A stretch of 7,231 bases of DNA. It comes from Parvibaculum sp. (GTDB lineage: Bacteria > Pseudomonadota > Alphaproteobacteria > Parvibaculales > Parvibaculaceae). The notes under the pieces were generated by a model. The model was not told where the DNA came from and searched no databases. It was given only the letters and a program-made list of their open reading frames with translations. Numbering within the stretch: the first letter of the stretch is position 1; each line of letters opens with the position of its first letter. Shown here in pieces: positions 1-5,900 of this stretch. The position numbers and the translations under genes were made by a program. Location of the stretch: NCBI GenBank assembly GCA_020062605.1, contig JAGUWA010000286.1, positions 1 to 7,231 on the forward strand, given 5' to 3'.

Positions 1-566
1 ACGTCGATCTCGCTGTCGGGCAGCGCCTTCTTCGGCGCCGGGCGCGCGGCGACCTCGATGGGGCCCGCCTCCGTCGCGAAGCGGTCGATCAGCGCGTCGA
101 AGGCATCGCAATCCGATCCTTCTGTCTGGTAGATCTTGTGGATCGCCGTACCATGCGCGTCGAAGAATTGCAGGCTGCGGCGCAGGCTTCCGTCCTGCAT
201 GGTCTCGGTGATGGCGAAGCCGAACTTCCACTGCGTGAAGAAGATGCGCAGGTCGATGTCCTCGCCGACGATGAGGCCGACATGCGCGCCGCCTTCAAGC
301 GCGCCATAGACGCCCTTGCGCTCATGGACGACGGATGCGTTGCGCGTCAGCGCCATGACGCGGCCAAGCGCGCCGACGGCGCCGACGATCTGCGTCCATT
401 CCGGGCGAAGCCGCGTGGCAATGGAATTCTCGTTACCAAGCGCGACGAGCTCGGCTTCCGAGATGCCGAGCTTCTCGGCGAGATTGCGCGCCCGGAGATT
501 GGGCTCCGCGGCGAGAACGGCTGCGCGGCGTTCGATGAGGGATTGGGTGGATGAGGTGACAGACAC
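1..566 (-). CDS. hmuS: Heme-degrading/heme-trafficking protein HmuS/HemS, 5' part (C-terminus beyond the left edge)
   Basis: Encodes the first 188 residues of a HemS/HmuS/ChuS-family protein. Family members act in the cytoplasm, where they bind incoming heme and either pass it on or degrade it to release iron. The family usually has about 340-360 residues in two similar halves, so this is roughly the N-terminal half. Residues 1-50 form the usual helical start with an ERR..L....N.RARNLAE pattern. Residues 70-115 carry the recognisable core: VMALTRN, then VVHERKGVY with H81 as a plausible heme ligand, then GEDIDLRIFF and W113. I chose GTG at 566 because AAGGAAG lies 4 bases upstream of it. The in-frame ATG at 581 has no ribosome-binding site. 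The gene follows tonB by 40 bases on the same strand, so it is the fourth gene of the heme operon. The family call is secure; whether it degrades or only carries heme cannot be told. Confidence 0.9.
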   Translation of the reverse strand, partial: MSVTSSTQSLIERRAAVLAAEPNLRARNLAEKLGISEAELVALGNENSIATRLRPEWTQIVGAVGALGRVMALTRNASVVHERKGVYGALEGGAHVGLIVGEDIDLRIFFTQWKFGFAITETMQDGSLRRSLQFFDAHGTAIHKIYQTEGSDCDAFDALIDRFATEAGPIEVAARPAPKKALPDSEID

Positions 567-606
567 GATGCTTCCTTTCATCTGCCGTTGTTAGCGGGCG
601 CCCCGA

Positions 607-1401
607 TCATCTGGAGCCGGTGAGAACGAACTCGACGGGCATTTCGACGAAGGCGATGACGGGCCGCCCGTTGCGGATCTCCGGCTCGAAGCGCCATTTG
701 CGGGCGGCCATGAGCGCGGCGTGATCGAGCAGCGCATAGCCCGAGCTCGCGAGCACGGCGACGTCCATCGGATCGCCCCTGTGATCGAGCTTGATGCGGA
801 CCTTGACGATGCCTTCCTGATTGAGGGAACGGGCACGATCGGGATAGCGCGGCGGGCGCGGCCTGTCGCGATAGCGCGGATTGAGAACGAGAATTTCATC
901 CGTCGACTGACCGTTTGTCTCCTTGAGGCCCTTCGGGGCGCCTTGCCCGGTGCCCGTGGCGAGGGTTGGCGCAAGAGATGCCGTCTGCTGTGGCGCGGCT
1001 GGCTTCACGAGGGCCGCACGCGCCTCGGGGCGCGGTTCGGGCCTGGCTTCGAATGCCACTTCCGGCTTCACCGGAATGGCGGGCGCGACGATGGGTTCGG
1101 GTTCGATTTGCGGCTGCGGCTCCGGCGCGGCCCGCATTTCCTGCGGGACTTGCGGCGCGGCGGGAGCGGGAGACGGATTGGAAAGTTCGATAAAGGTGAC
1201 GGAAAACCCGTCCGGGAGACCGCGCGGCGCGGACGCGCCTTGCGCGTGCCACCAGGCGAAGAGGCCCGCAAAGACGGTGGCGTGAAGAAGAAGAGAGACC
1301 GCCACCGGCTTGCCGAGGACGCGATGGTTCCAGGCGGGAGCGGAGGAACGGTCGCTCATGCCTTTCATCATCGGCTGGCTTGCGGTGGCGGTCAGGCTCA
1401 T
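607..1401 (-). CDS. tonB: TonB-family energy transducer of the heme operon
   Basis: Encodes a 264-residue TonB protein. TonB spans the inner membrane and periplasm and, with ExbB/ExbD, transmits proton-motive force to outer-membrane receptors. A short cytoplasmic segment precedes a single membrane anchor at about residues 33-51 (VAVSLLLHATVFAGLFAW). S36 and H40 have the same spacing as S16/H20 of E. coli TonB, which are important for ExbB/D coupling. Residues 75-165 are a periplasmic linker rich in Pro, Glu and Ala. The C-terminal domain at about 180-264 includes PPRYP (183-187), GIVKVRIKLD and the family signature KWRFEP (235-240). A good GAGGAG ribosome-binding site (1411-1416) lies 9 bases before the ATG. 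Internal ATGs at codons 11, 12 and 15 are less well placed. It starts 27 bases after the receptor stop codon, so it is probably dedicated to that receptor. No exbB or exbD lies in the window. Confidence 0.92.
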   Translation of the reverse strand: MSLTATASQPMMKGMSDRSSAPAWNHRVLGKPVAVSLLLHATVFAGLFAWWHAQGASAPRGLPDGFSVTFIELSNPSPAPAAPQVPQEMRAAPEPQPQIEPEPIVAPAIPVKPEVAFEARPEPRPEARAALVKPAAPQQTASLAPTLATGTGQGAPKGLKETNGQSTDEILVLNPRYRDRPRPPRYPDRARSLNQEGIVKVRIKLDHRGDPMDVAVLASSGYALLDHAALMAARKWRFEPEIRNGRPVIAFVEMPVEFVLTGSR

Positions 1402-1428
1402 CGGATCGGGCTCCTCAGAACTTGCCCA

Positions 1429-3669
1429 TTAGAACTTGATGGTCGCGTTGACGCCGAAGTTCCGGCCCGGCTGCGCATAGCGGCCGACGATGGCACTGCC
1501 GGCCGCGAGGCCGGAGACATCCTGCGAGTTGTAATATTCCTCGTCGAAGATGTTGAAGATGCCGGCGTTCAGCGTGAAGCGCTCCGACATTTCGTAATAG
1601 GCCATGAAGTCGACCACCGTGTAGGACGGCGCTTCGAAGTTGCCGGCGGTGACGCGATCGTGACGCCAGGCATGGGTCGCGACGAGCTGCGAGCCCCAGA
1701 CATCGCCTTCATAGGCGAGACCGGCGACCGCCTTCACCGGATCGACGGAGTCGATGGGCGCGCCGGTATCGTCGTCCTCGCCATGCGCATAGGCGACGCT
1801 GCCCCTGAGCGCCCATTCCGGCAGGAAGCGGTATTCGCCCCTGGCTTCCGCGCCATAGATCGTGACTTCCGACAGGTTCTGATACTGGAACTGCATCAGA
1901 CCGCCGCCGGAGAAGCCGACGAACACGGTGTCGATGAAGTCTTCATACGTGTTGTAGAAGCCCGACAGCGAGAAGCTCGAGCCATCGGCATAACCGCCGC
2001 GCAGACCCGCCTCGAAGCCGTCAGACGTTTCGGGCTTCAGGTTGGCGTTCGGCAGGATTTCGTAGCCGTAACCCGGATTGGAGAAGGCGAAGTTCGCGTT
2101 GTCGTAGGGCGGCGCGCGGAAGCCATGCGCGTACTGGCCGAACAGCGTGTACTCGTCCGTCACGTCGAAGGTGAGGCCGAGCTTCGGCGAGACCTCCGTC
2201 TCTTCCTGATCGTGAACGGGGATCGAGCCCGCCGTCGAGTTGAGGAAGAGCTGGTCCACCTCCGGATGCAGCTTGAAGTAGTCGAAGCGCACCGCCGGTA
2301 TGACGCCGAGCCGCCCGATATCGATGCTGTCCTGAACGTAGAGACCGGCCTTGATGGTCTTCGTGTCCGGGAAGTTCTTGTTCGGGAAGGTTTCGTCGTT
2401 GAACGGGAAGTAGGACGAGGTGGTGTTCGTCGTGAGGTTCGTTTCCGAGCGGTGGCGCGGACGCGAGGTTTCGGTGTAGTCGACCGTGCCGCCGTAAGTG
2501 AAGTTGTGCGAGATGCCCGCCCAGTCGCGCGAGAGGCCGAACTGCAGGTCGGCGCCGAAAATATCCTGTTCGAATTCGAAATCCGACACGCGGTAGTAGT
2601 TGGTGAGACCGTCGGTGAGCGTCTGCGTCGTGTGCTCGGTGCGGTCGACACGCGTGTAGAAGGCCTTCGCTTCGAGATTATCGGCGATGGCGAAGGGCGT
2701 GTTGTGCGAATAGGCGGCGCTGACAAGCGTGCGCTGCGTGTCGTCCTCCGCCTGGGAGCCGGTGACGGTCGAGAAGAAGAAGGGCGAGGTCGAGGGCACC
2801 GCGCCGCCGACATCGGTGAGCAGGTCGATGTCGGCTTCGTTCTCGTCGTGCTGGGCGGTGAATTTCAGCGAGTTGCCCCAGAGACCATTGAAGACGAGTT
2901 TGCCGAGGAAGGAGTTCGACGAATAGTCCTGCGGGTTGTAGAGCGCGTTCGAATTCGGCTCGGTCTCGTGGCCGTCGCGGCGCGTGTAGATGCCGAGCAT
3001 CTCGACATTGCCCGCGCGCTTCACGCCGGTGAGCGATTCCGTGAAGCTTTCGCCGGCGCTGTCATAACCGCCCTTGATGCTGGCGTACCAGTCCTTGTCG
3101 AGACCTTCGAGATAGTCCGCCGGGTCCTTGGTGACATAGGCGACGGTGCCGCCGATGCCGTCCGAACCGTAAAGCGCCGATGAGGGACCGCGGATGATTT
3201 CCACGCGCTTCATGCTGTCGAGGTCGACATAGTCGCGCGTGTAGCTGCCCGCCGACGTCGAGGTAATCGGCGCATCGGGCACCGGCAGGCCGTCCACGAG
3301 GACGAGCACGCGGTTGCCGCCGATGCCGCGGATGATGAAGTTGCCGGATCCCGCGCGGCTGGACGAGTCGCCCACCGAGACGCCGGGCTCGTAGCGGACG
3401 ATGTCTTCCATCGAGTTCGCGTTGCGGCGCTCGAGTTCTTCCGCCGTGATGACGGAGACCGTGCCCGCGACGTCCTTGATCGCGGTCGGGCTGCGCGTGG
3501 CCGTGGAGGTCACGGCGTCGAGCTGCGTCGCCTTCGGAGTCTGTTCGGTGTTTTCTTCGACGGTTGCCGATGTGCCGGCTTCCTGCGCGGCGGCGCTGGA
3601 GATCGCGGCGAGGGAGACCGTCGCGAGAAGGAGGGAGAATAGGGACCGCGGTCCCGTGTTCTTTGTCAT
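1429..3669 (-). CDS. hmuR: TonB-dependent outer-membrane heme/hemoglobin receptor
   Basis: Encodes a 746-residue receptor of the hemoglobin/heme/transferrin/lactoferrin type, which imports heme through the outer membrane. Residues 1-28 are a signal peptide, with cleavage likely after the AAA before Q29. A TonB-box-like segment, LDAVTSTATR, spans 50-59. The plug domain covers about 60-182 and includes FIIRGIGGNRVLVLVDG and VEIIRGPSSALYGSDGIGG. The remainder is the 22-strand barrel, ending in the expected terminal Phe. The heme-receptor FRAP box is at 517-520, followed by a diverged NPDL-type box, NANLKPE, at 541-547. Between them there is no histidine, although HemR-type receptors use one there. 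GGAA (3676-3679) lies 6 bases before the ATG. The gene follows hemP after 111 bases and precedes tonB by 27. Transport of heme is likely from this context; the exact source (free heme or hemoglobin) is unknown. The gene symbol is assigned by analogy. Confidence 0.93.
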   Translation of the reverse strand: MTKNTGPRSLFSLLLATVSLAAISSAAAQEAGTSATVEENTEQTPKATQLDAVTSTATRSPTAIKDVAGTVSVITAEELERRNANSMEDIVRYEPGVSVGDSSSRAGSGNFIIRGIGGNRVLVLVDGLPVPDAPITSTSAGSYTRDYVDLDSMKRVEIIRGPSSALYGSDGIGGTVAYVTKDPADYLEGLDKDWYASIKGGYDSAGESFTESLTGVKRAGNVEMLGIYTRRDGHETEPNSNALYNPQDYSSNSFLGKLVFNGLWGNSLKFTAQHDENEADIDLLTDVGGAVPSTSPFFFSTVTGSQAEDDTQRTLVSAAYSHNTPFAIADNLEAKAFYTRVDRTEHTTQTLTDGLTNYYRVSDFEFEQDIFGADLQFGLSRDWAGISHNFTYGGTVDYTETSRPRHRSETNLTTNTTSSYFPFNDETFPNKNFPDTKTIKAGLYVQDSIDIGRLGVIPAVRFDYFKLHPEVDQLFLNSTAGSIPVHDQEETEVSPKLGLTFDVTDEYTLFGQYAHGFRAPPYDNANFAFSNPGYGYEILPNANLKPETSDGFEAGLRGGYADGSSFSLSGFYNTYEDFIDTVFVGFSGGGLMQFQYQNLSEVTIYGAEARGEYRFLPEWALRGSVAYAHGEDDDTGAPIDSVDPVKAVAGLAYEGDVWGSQLVATHAWRHDRVTAGNFEAPSYTVVDFMAYYEMSERFTLNAGIFNIFDEEYYNSQDVSGLAAGSAIVGRYAQPGRNFGVNATIKF

Positions 3670-3689
3670 TGCCAGTTCCAGTTATGCGA

Positions 3690-3774
3690 GAGGAAGCATT
3701 CCTGGCTGGCTCCCCGCGAGGCGGGTCTGGCTGGCTCGGTATCTTCGGTTAAATGCATCCCGGCTTGCGGCCGG
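3690..3774 (-). other. Leader between hemP and the receptor gene: direct repeats and small hairpins
   Basis: The 111-base gap between hemP and the receptor contains several ordered elements. Two exact copies of the 11-mer GAGCCAGCCAG (minus strand) lie at 3702-3712 and 3727-3737, 25 bases apart. Between them is a CCCGC-GAG-GCGGG inverted repeat (3713-3725). A second inverted repeat, CCGGC-TTGCG-GCCGG, is at 3760-3774, close behind the hemP stop. The palindrome AGGAA-GCA-TTCCT is at 3691-3703, about 20 bases upstream of the receptor ribosome-binding site. None is followed by a T-run, so an ordinary terminator is unlikely. The set could be a regulator-binding region or mRNA structure that tunes receptor expression relative to hemP; this is inference. 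Confidence 0.4.
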
Positions 3775-3780
3775 TTCTCC

Positions 3781-3951
3781 TCACTTGATCAGGATCAGCT
3801 TGTTGCTGCTGGTGAGCCGGAGCCGGTAGTGCTCGGCCCCGTGGCGAATGACGATTTCACGCCCCCCCGCGAACAGGTCGGCGCTGTCGATGGCAGGGGT
3901 CGCCCCCTCCCGCGTCACGCGGATCGTCCTGTCCGTGGCGGTCATGTCCAT
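3781..3951 (-). CDS. hemP: Small hemin-uptake protein HemP (HmuP family)
   Basis: This 56-residue gene was found by reading the minus strand upstream of the receptor. The C-terminal part is diagnostic of the HemP/HmuP family: SADLFAGGREIVIRHG (23-38), then HYRLRLTSSNKLILIK to the end. In relatives these tiny proteins act as regulators: HmuP of Bradyrhizobium works with Irr to activate heme-uptake genes, and HemP of Burkholderia is needed for receptor expression. The ATG at 3951 is chosen to give the usual family length; an ATG at 3945 is also possible, and neither has a strong ribosome-binding site. It is the first gene of the heme operon, directly behind the Fur-like box. The family assignment is confident. 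The regulatory role here is inferred from relatives. Confidence 0.92.
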   Translation of the reverse strand: MDMTATDRTIRVTREGATPAIDSADLFAGGREIVIRHGAEHYRLRLTSSNKLILIK

Positions 3952-4009
3952 AAGTCGTCCACAGGTCTTCCGCCCCCAACCCCGTCAGCCCGTCGGATGA
4001 GCCGATCAA

Positions 4010-4024
4010 TGAGAATGACTCGCA
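4010..4024 (-). promoter_or_regulatory. Fur-like iron box upstream of hemP
   Basis: TGAGAATGACTCGCA is a 7-1-7 inverted repeat matching 11 of 15 positions of the ideal Fur box TGATAATGATTATCA. The arms TGAGAAT and ACTCGCA are imperfect complements. It lies 58 bases upstream of the hemP ATG and overlaps the proposed -10 element, which is where a repressor would block transcription when iron is plentiful. Many alphaproteobacteria use Irr or RirA instead for iron control, so the regulator bound here is inferred. Confidence 0.6.
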
Positions 4025-4073
4025 GTAGCATGAGCAACCGGCGCACGCAACCGCTATTTTTCCATATAAAAAG
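4022..4073 (-). promoter_or_regulatory. Putative promoter of the heme operon
   Basis: On the minus strand, TTGCGT (4045-4050) and TACTGC (4022-4027) are separated by exactly 17 bases, a plausible -35/-10 pair. Directly upstream, 4053-4073 is an A/T-rich stretch (TTTTTATATGGAAAAATAG) that stands out against the GC-rich background and resembles an UP element. The -10 match is weak, so the exact start site is uncertain; overlap with the Fur-like box supports the placement. Confidence 0.4.
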
Positions 4074-4118
4074 TAAGGGCTTTTGCGCGTAACATTTCTG
4101 TCAGAGGGGCGAACCCGG

Positions 4119-4153
4119 CACGAGGGTCGTGGGCGGCGCTGTCCGGCGCCGCC
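4119..4153 (-). terminator. Tandem hairpins behind sodB, possible terminator without a T-run
   Basis: Eleven bases past the sodB stop there is a perfect 8-bp stem, GGCGGCGC and GCGCCGCC, with a 6-base loop (4132-4153). Immediately after it is a 5-bp stem, CACGA-GGG-TCGTG (4119-4131). Such a stable GC-rich pair at the end of a gene suggests transcript termination or 3'-end protection. No U-tract follows, so intrinsic termination is not assured. The rest of the 3952-4164 gap holds the heme-operon promoter region and no further gene that I can see. Confidence 0.45.
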
Positions 4154-4164
4154 TCAGACCGGGG

Positions 4165-4782
4165 TCAGGCCGTCTGTAGGCCGGCCTTTTCGAAATTCGC
4201 TTCCGCGAATTCCCAGTTCACGAGGTGGTCGAGAAAGGCGTCGACATAGTCCGGCCGCCGGTTCTGGTAGTCGAGGTAGTAGGTGTGTTCCCAGACATCG
4301 GTGGTGAGGAGGGGAACGTCCTTCCCGTCCGCGATCGGCGTCTCGGCGTTCGGCGTGCCATAGACCTTGAGCTTGCCGTCGTCGCCGATCACGAGCCAGC
4401 AATAGCCCGAGCCGAACTGGCCGGTGGCGGCCTGCTTGAAGGCTTCCCTGAACTTGTCGAAGCTGCCGAAATCCTGCGCGAGCCTGTCGGCGAGCGCGCC
4501 CGACGGCTTGCCGCCGCCCTTCGGCGCCATGGAGCGCCAGTAGAAGTCGTGGTTCCAGACCTGCGCGGCGTTGTTGAAGAGCCCCTTCTTCGATGCATCG
4601 CCCGCGAGTTTGCGGATCAGCGGCACAAGCTCGAGGCCGGCAAGGTCCGTTCCCTCGATCATCGAGTTCGCCTTGTCGACATATCCCTTGTGATGCTTGC
4701 CGTAATGGAACGACAGCGTCTCCGCCGAAATGTGGGGTTCGAGAGCGTTCTGTCCATAAGGAAGGGGAGGGAGTTCCAGCAT
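4165..4782 (-). CDS. sodB: Iron superoxide dismutase
   Basis: Encodes a 205-residue cytoplasmic Fe-type superoxide dismutase, which converts superoxide to oxygen and hydrogen peroxide. All four metal ligands are present: H26 (in SFHYGKHH), H78 (in AAQVWNHDFYW), and D162 and H166 (in DVWEHTYYLDY). Q74, four residues before H78, is the glutamine typical of Fe-type enzymes; Mn-types usually have Gly there and their Gln elsewhere. The length is normal for the family. ATG at 4782 is chosen because AAGGAAA lies about 7 bases upstream and the protein then starts with the usual LPPLPY motif. The frame stays open further upstream, but that extension does not resemble the family. It is divergent from hsp20 and lies upstream of, and on the same strand as, the heme operon, from which it is separated by hairpins and a promoter region. 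FeSOD genes are often iron-regulated, but no clear Fur box is visible in front of this one. Confidence 0.97.
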   Translation of the reverse strand: MLELPPLPYGQNALEPHISAETLSFHYGKHHKGYVDKANSMIEGTDLAGLELVPLIRKLAGDASKKGLFNNAAQVWNHDFYWRSMAPKGGGKPSGALADRLAQDFGSFDKFREAFKQAATGQFGSGYCWLVIGDDGKLKVYGTPNAETPIADGKDVPLLTTDVWEHTYYLDYQNRRPDYVDAFLDHLVNWEFAEANFEKAGLQTA

Positions 4783-4848
4783 GACGTCGTTTCCTTTTCC
4801 GTGAGTCCCGCCTCCCCTCGTCACTTTGCCCGGCAGCCCTCCGGTTTC

Positions 4849-4867
4849 AAGGCCTGTGTCAGGCCTT
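4849..4867. repeat. Perfect 19-base palindrome between sodB and hsp20
   Basis: AAGGCCTG and CAGGCCTT form perfect 8-base arms around TGT. It sits in the 233-base divergent region, 66 bases before the sodB start and about 50 bases left of the proposed hsp20 heat-shock promoter. It could be an operator for a dimeric regulator of sodB or a hairpin in the sodB leader. A weak TTTTCC-17-TTATTC promoter reading toward sodB would put transcription start close to it. Function is unknown. Confidence 0.45.
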
Positions 4868-4917
4868 TCTGGAATAAGAGGTGGAAAAATACGAGGAAAA
4901 GCGGGGGGAACCCTCGC

Positions 4918-4948
4918 CTTGCAACGCATCGACGCGATCCCCACATAT
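4918..4948 (+). promoter_or_regulatory. Sigma-32 (RpoH)-like heat-shock promoter of hsp20
   Basis: CTTGCAA (4918-4924) and CCCCACAT (4939-4946, continuing AT) are separated by 14 bases. This matches the heat-shock pattern CTTGAAA, 11-16 bases, CCCCATNT with one change in each element. It would start transcripts near 4953, leaving a leader of about 60 bases before the hsp20 ATG. The gene it precedes is a classic RpoH target. Confidence 0.65.
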
Positions 4949-4963
4949 TTTTTCGAAGCGGTG

Positions 4964-5006
4964 CCGCCTGGCGGGCCGCAAATGGCAAAGTCGCTTGGAT
5001 GCGGGA
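4964..5006 (+). promoter_or_regulatory. hsp20 leader hairpins covering the ribosome-binding site (possible RNA thermometer)
   Basis: The leader can form CCGC-CTG-GCGG (4964-4974) followed by a second stem pairing CCGCA (4976-4980) with TGCGG (5000-5004), with an inner AAG/CTT pairing. The second stem captures the GCGGGA region that is the best candidate ribosome-binding site, 9 bases before the ATG. This arrangement resembles ROSE-type thermometers in rhizobial Hsp20 leaders, but the stem is short and the canonical ROSE motif is not clear. Confidence 0.3.
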
Positions 5007-5015
5007 CTTTGGGAT

Positions 5016-5492
5016 ATGACACGCGTGATGCAGTTCAACAGCCCCTTTCTGCTGGGCTTCGATGCGCTGGAGCGGATGCTCGAAAGAGCCGCGAAGGCCT
5101 CCGACGGTTATCCGCCCTACAATGTCGAGCAATTGCCGACGGCCGAGGGCGAGGCGCTGCGGATCACGCTGGCCGTCGCCGGTTTCTCCCGTGAAGAGCT
5201 GTCCGTCACGGTCGAGGAAAACCAGCTCGTCATTCGCGGCCGGCAGCTCGAAGAGGAAGAGCGCACCTATCTTCACCGCGGCATCGCCGCACGCCAGTTC
5301 CAGCGCTCTTTCGTGCTGGCCGACGGCATCGAGGTGAAGGGCGCGCGCCTTGAGAACGGTCTCTTGATGATCGATCTCGAAAAGCCGGAACCCGCGCGCA
5401 CGCTGTGCACGATCGAGATTGCGGAAGACGAGCCCGCAACTCCCGCACGCCGCGTCACGCGCGATGCGGCCCGCTCCCCGGCGACCGAGTGA
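5016..5492 (+). CDS. Small heat-shock protein, Hsp20/alpha-crystallin family
   Basis: Encodes a 158-residue ATP-independent chaperone of the IbpA/Hsp20 class, which holds unfolding proteins in the cytoplasm until they can be refolded. The N-terminal arm (1-35) has SPFLLGFDALERML, common in alphaproteobacterial homologs. The alpha-crystallin domain spans about 36-128: PPYNVEQ, AVAGFSREELSV, a charged EEEERTYLHRG loop, and the hallmark A-x-x-x-n-G-L motif as ARLENGLLMIDL. A short polar tail (about 129-158) follows. ATG at 5016 is used because of GGGA 9 bases upstream and family-like length; the ATG at 5028 is an alternative. The frame is open upstream, but that part overlaps the promoter region and is not protein-like. 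It is preceded by a heat-shock promoter and followed by a DUF1150 gene 46 bases later. Confidence 0.95.
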   Translation: MTRVMQFNSPFLLGFDALERMLERAAKASDGYPPYNVEQLPTAEGEALRITLAVAGFSREELSVTVEENQLVIRGRQLEEEERTYLHRGIAARQFQRSFVLADGIEVKGARLENGLLMIDLEKPEPARTLCTIEIAEDEPATPARRVTRDAARSPATE

Positions 5493-5500
5493 GCCCTTCG

Positions 5501-5518
5501 CTTCCTTGAGCAAGGAAG
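5501..5518 (+). other. Hairpin between hsp20 and the DUF1150 gene
   Basis: CTTCCTT and AAGGAAG form a perfect 7-bp stem around GAGC, ending 7 bases before the downstream AAGGAG ribosome-binding site. It lacks a T-run, so it is probably a transcript-processing, stabilising or partial attenuation element that sets the ratio of the two proteins. Note that AAGGAAG resembles a ribosome-binding site and is itself paired. Confidence 0.4.
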
Positions 5519-5538
5519 GGCTGGAAAGGAGAAGAACA

Positions 5539-5841
5539 ATGCAGAACGAATCCGATTTCGATGCCGCAGGCGACGAAACGACCGGCTGGGGCGTGAGCGA
5601 TTTCCGCAAGCTGACGCCGGAAATGTTCGCACAGGCAGGCATGCCGAACATCGTCTATGTGCGCGAGATACTCGCTGGCGAACTGGCGGGTGAACTCGGC
5701 TCCGAACTCGACGTTCCGGCCGACACGCGTCTCTACTCTGTGCACGCCGCAAACGGCCAGCGCATGGCCGTGCTCGACAATCGCGACGCCGCTTTTGCGG
5801 GCGCACGCCAGTACGATCTCGAGCCGCAAAGCGTGCACTGA
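5539..5841 (+). CDS. DUF1150 family protein, partner gene of hsp20
   Basis: Encodes a 100-residue acidic, soluble protein without signal peptide or membrane segment. The central part, FRKLTPEMFAQAGMPNIVYV (about 22-41) followed by REILAGEL, and the C-terminal LYSVHAANGQRMAVLDNRDAAFAGAR are typical of DUF1150, an alphaproteobacterial family of unknown function usually found directly after an Hsp20 gene. The start is clear: AAGGAG (5526-5531) lies 7 bases before the ATG. It is 46 bases downstream of hsp20 and shares its terminator, so it is probably co-transcribed under heat-shock control. A role in helping or controlling the small heat-shock protein is plausible from context but unproven. The family call rests on recognition of sequence pattern and position. 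Confidence 0.85.
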   Translation: MQNESDFDAAGDETTGWGVSDFRKLTPEMFAQAGMPNIVYVREILAGELAGELGSELDVPADTRLYSVHAANGQRMAVLDNRDAAFAGARQYDLEPQSVH

Positions 5842-5861
5842 ACGCACAACCCGATAATGGC

Positions 5862-5900
5862 AAAGCCCCGCGCTTGCGAAAGCGCGGGGCTTTTTGTTTT
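5862..5900 (+). terminator. Strong intrinsic terminator of the hsp20 operon
   Basis: A perfect 14-bp stem (AAAGCCCCGCGCTT, loop GCGA, AAGCGCGGGGCTTT) runs directly into TTGTTTT. It lies 20 bases after the DUF1150 stop. The T-tract overlaps the stop codon (5899-5901) of the convergent fic gene. Read from the minus strand, the same hairpin lies just past fic but is followed by few T residues, so it is probably a weaker terminator in that direction. Confidence 0.93.

Noticed and set aside
721..3183. An 820-codon open frame on the plus strand across tonB and the receptor gene
   Set aside because: It is antisense to two well-supported genes, its product is dominated by Arg, Glu, Val and Gly without recognisable domains, and long antisense frames are expected at this GC content.
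4132..4153. Terminator of a plus-strand transcript
   Set aside because: No plus-strand gene precedes it; it is better linked to the 3' end of sodB.
4881..5015. N-terminal extension of Hsp20 to an ATG at 4881
   Set aside because: The added residues are Arg/Ser/Cys-rich, lie over the heat-shock promoter, and make the protein longer than the family; ATG at 5016 fits better.
4783..5022. N-terminal extension of SodB to an ATG at 5022
   Set aside because: The extra 80 residues are unlike superoxide dismutases, overlap the divergent promoter region, and a good ribosome-binding site precedes the ATG at 4782.
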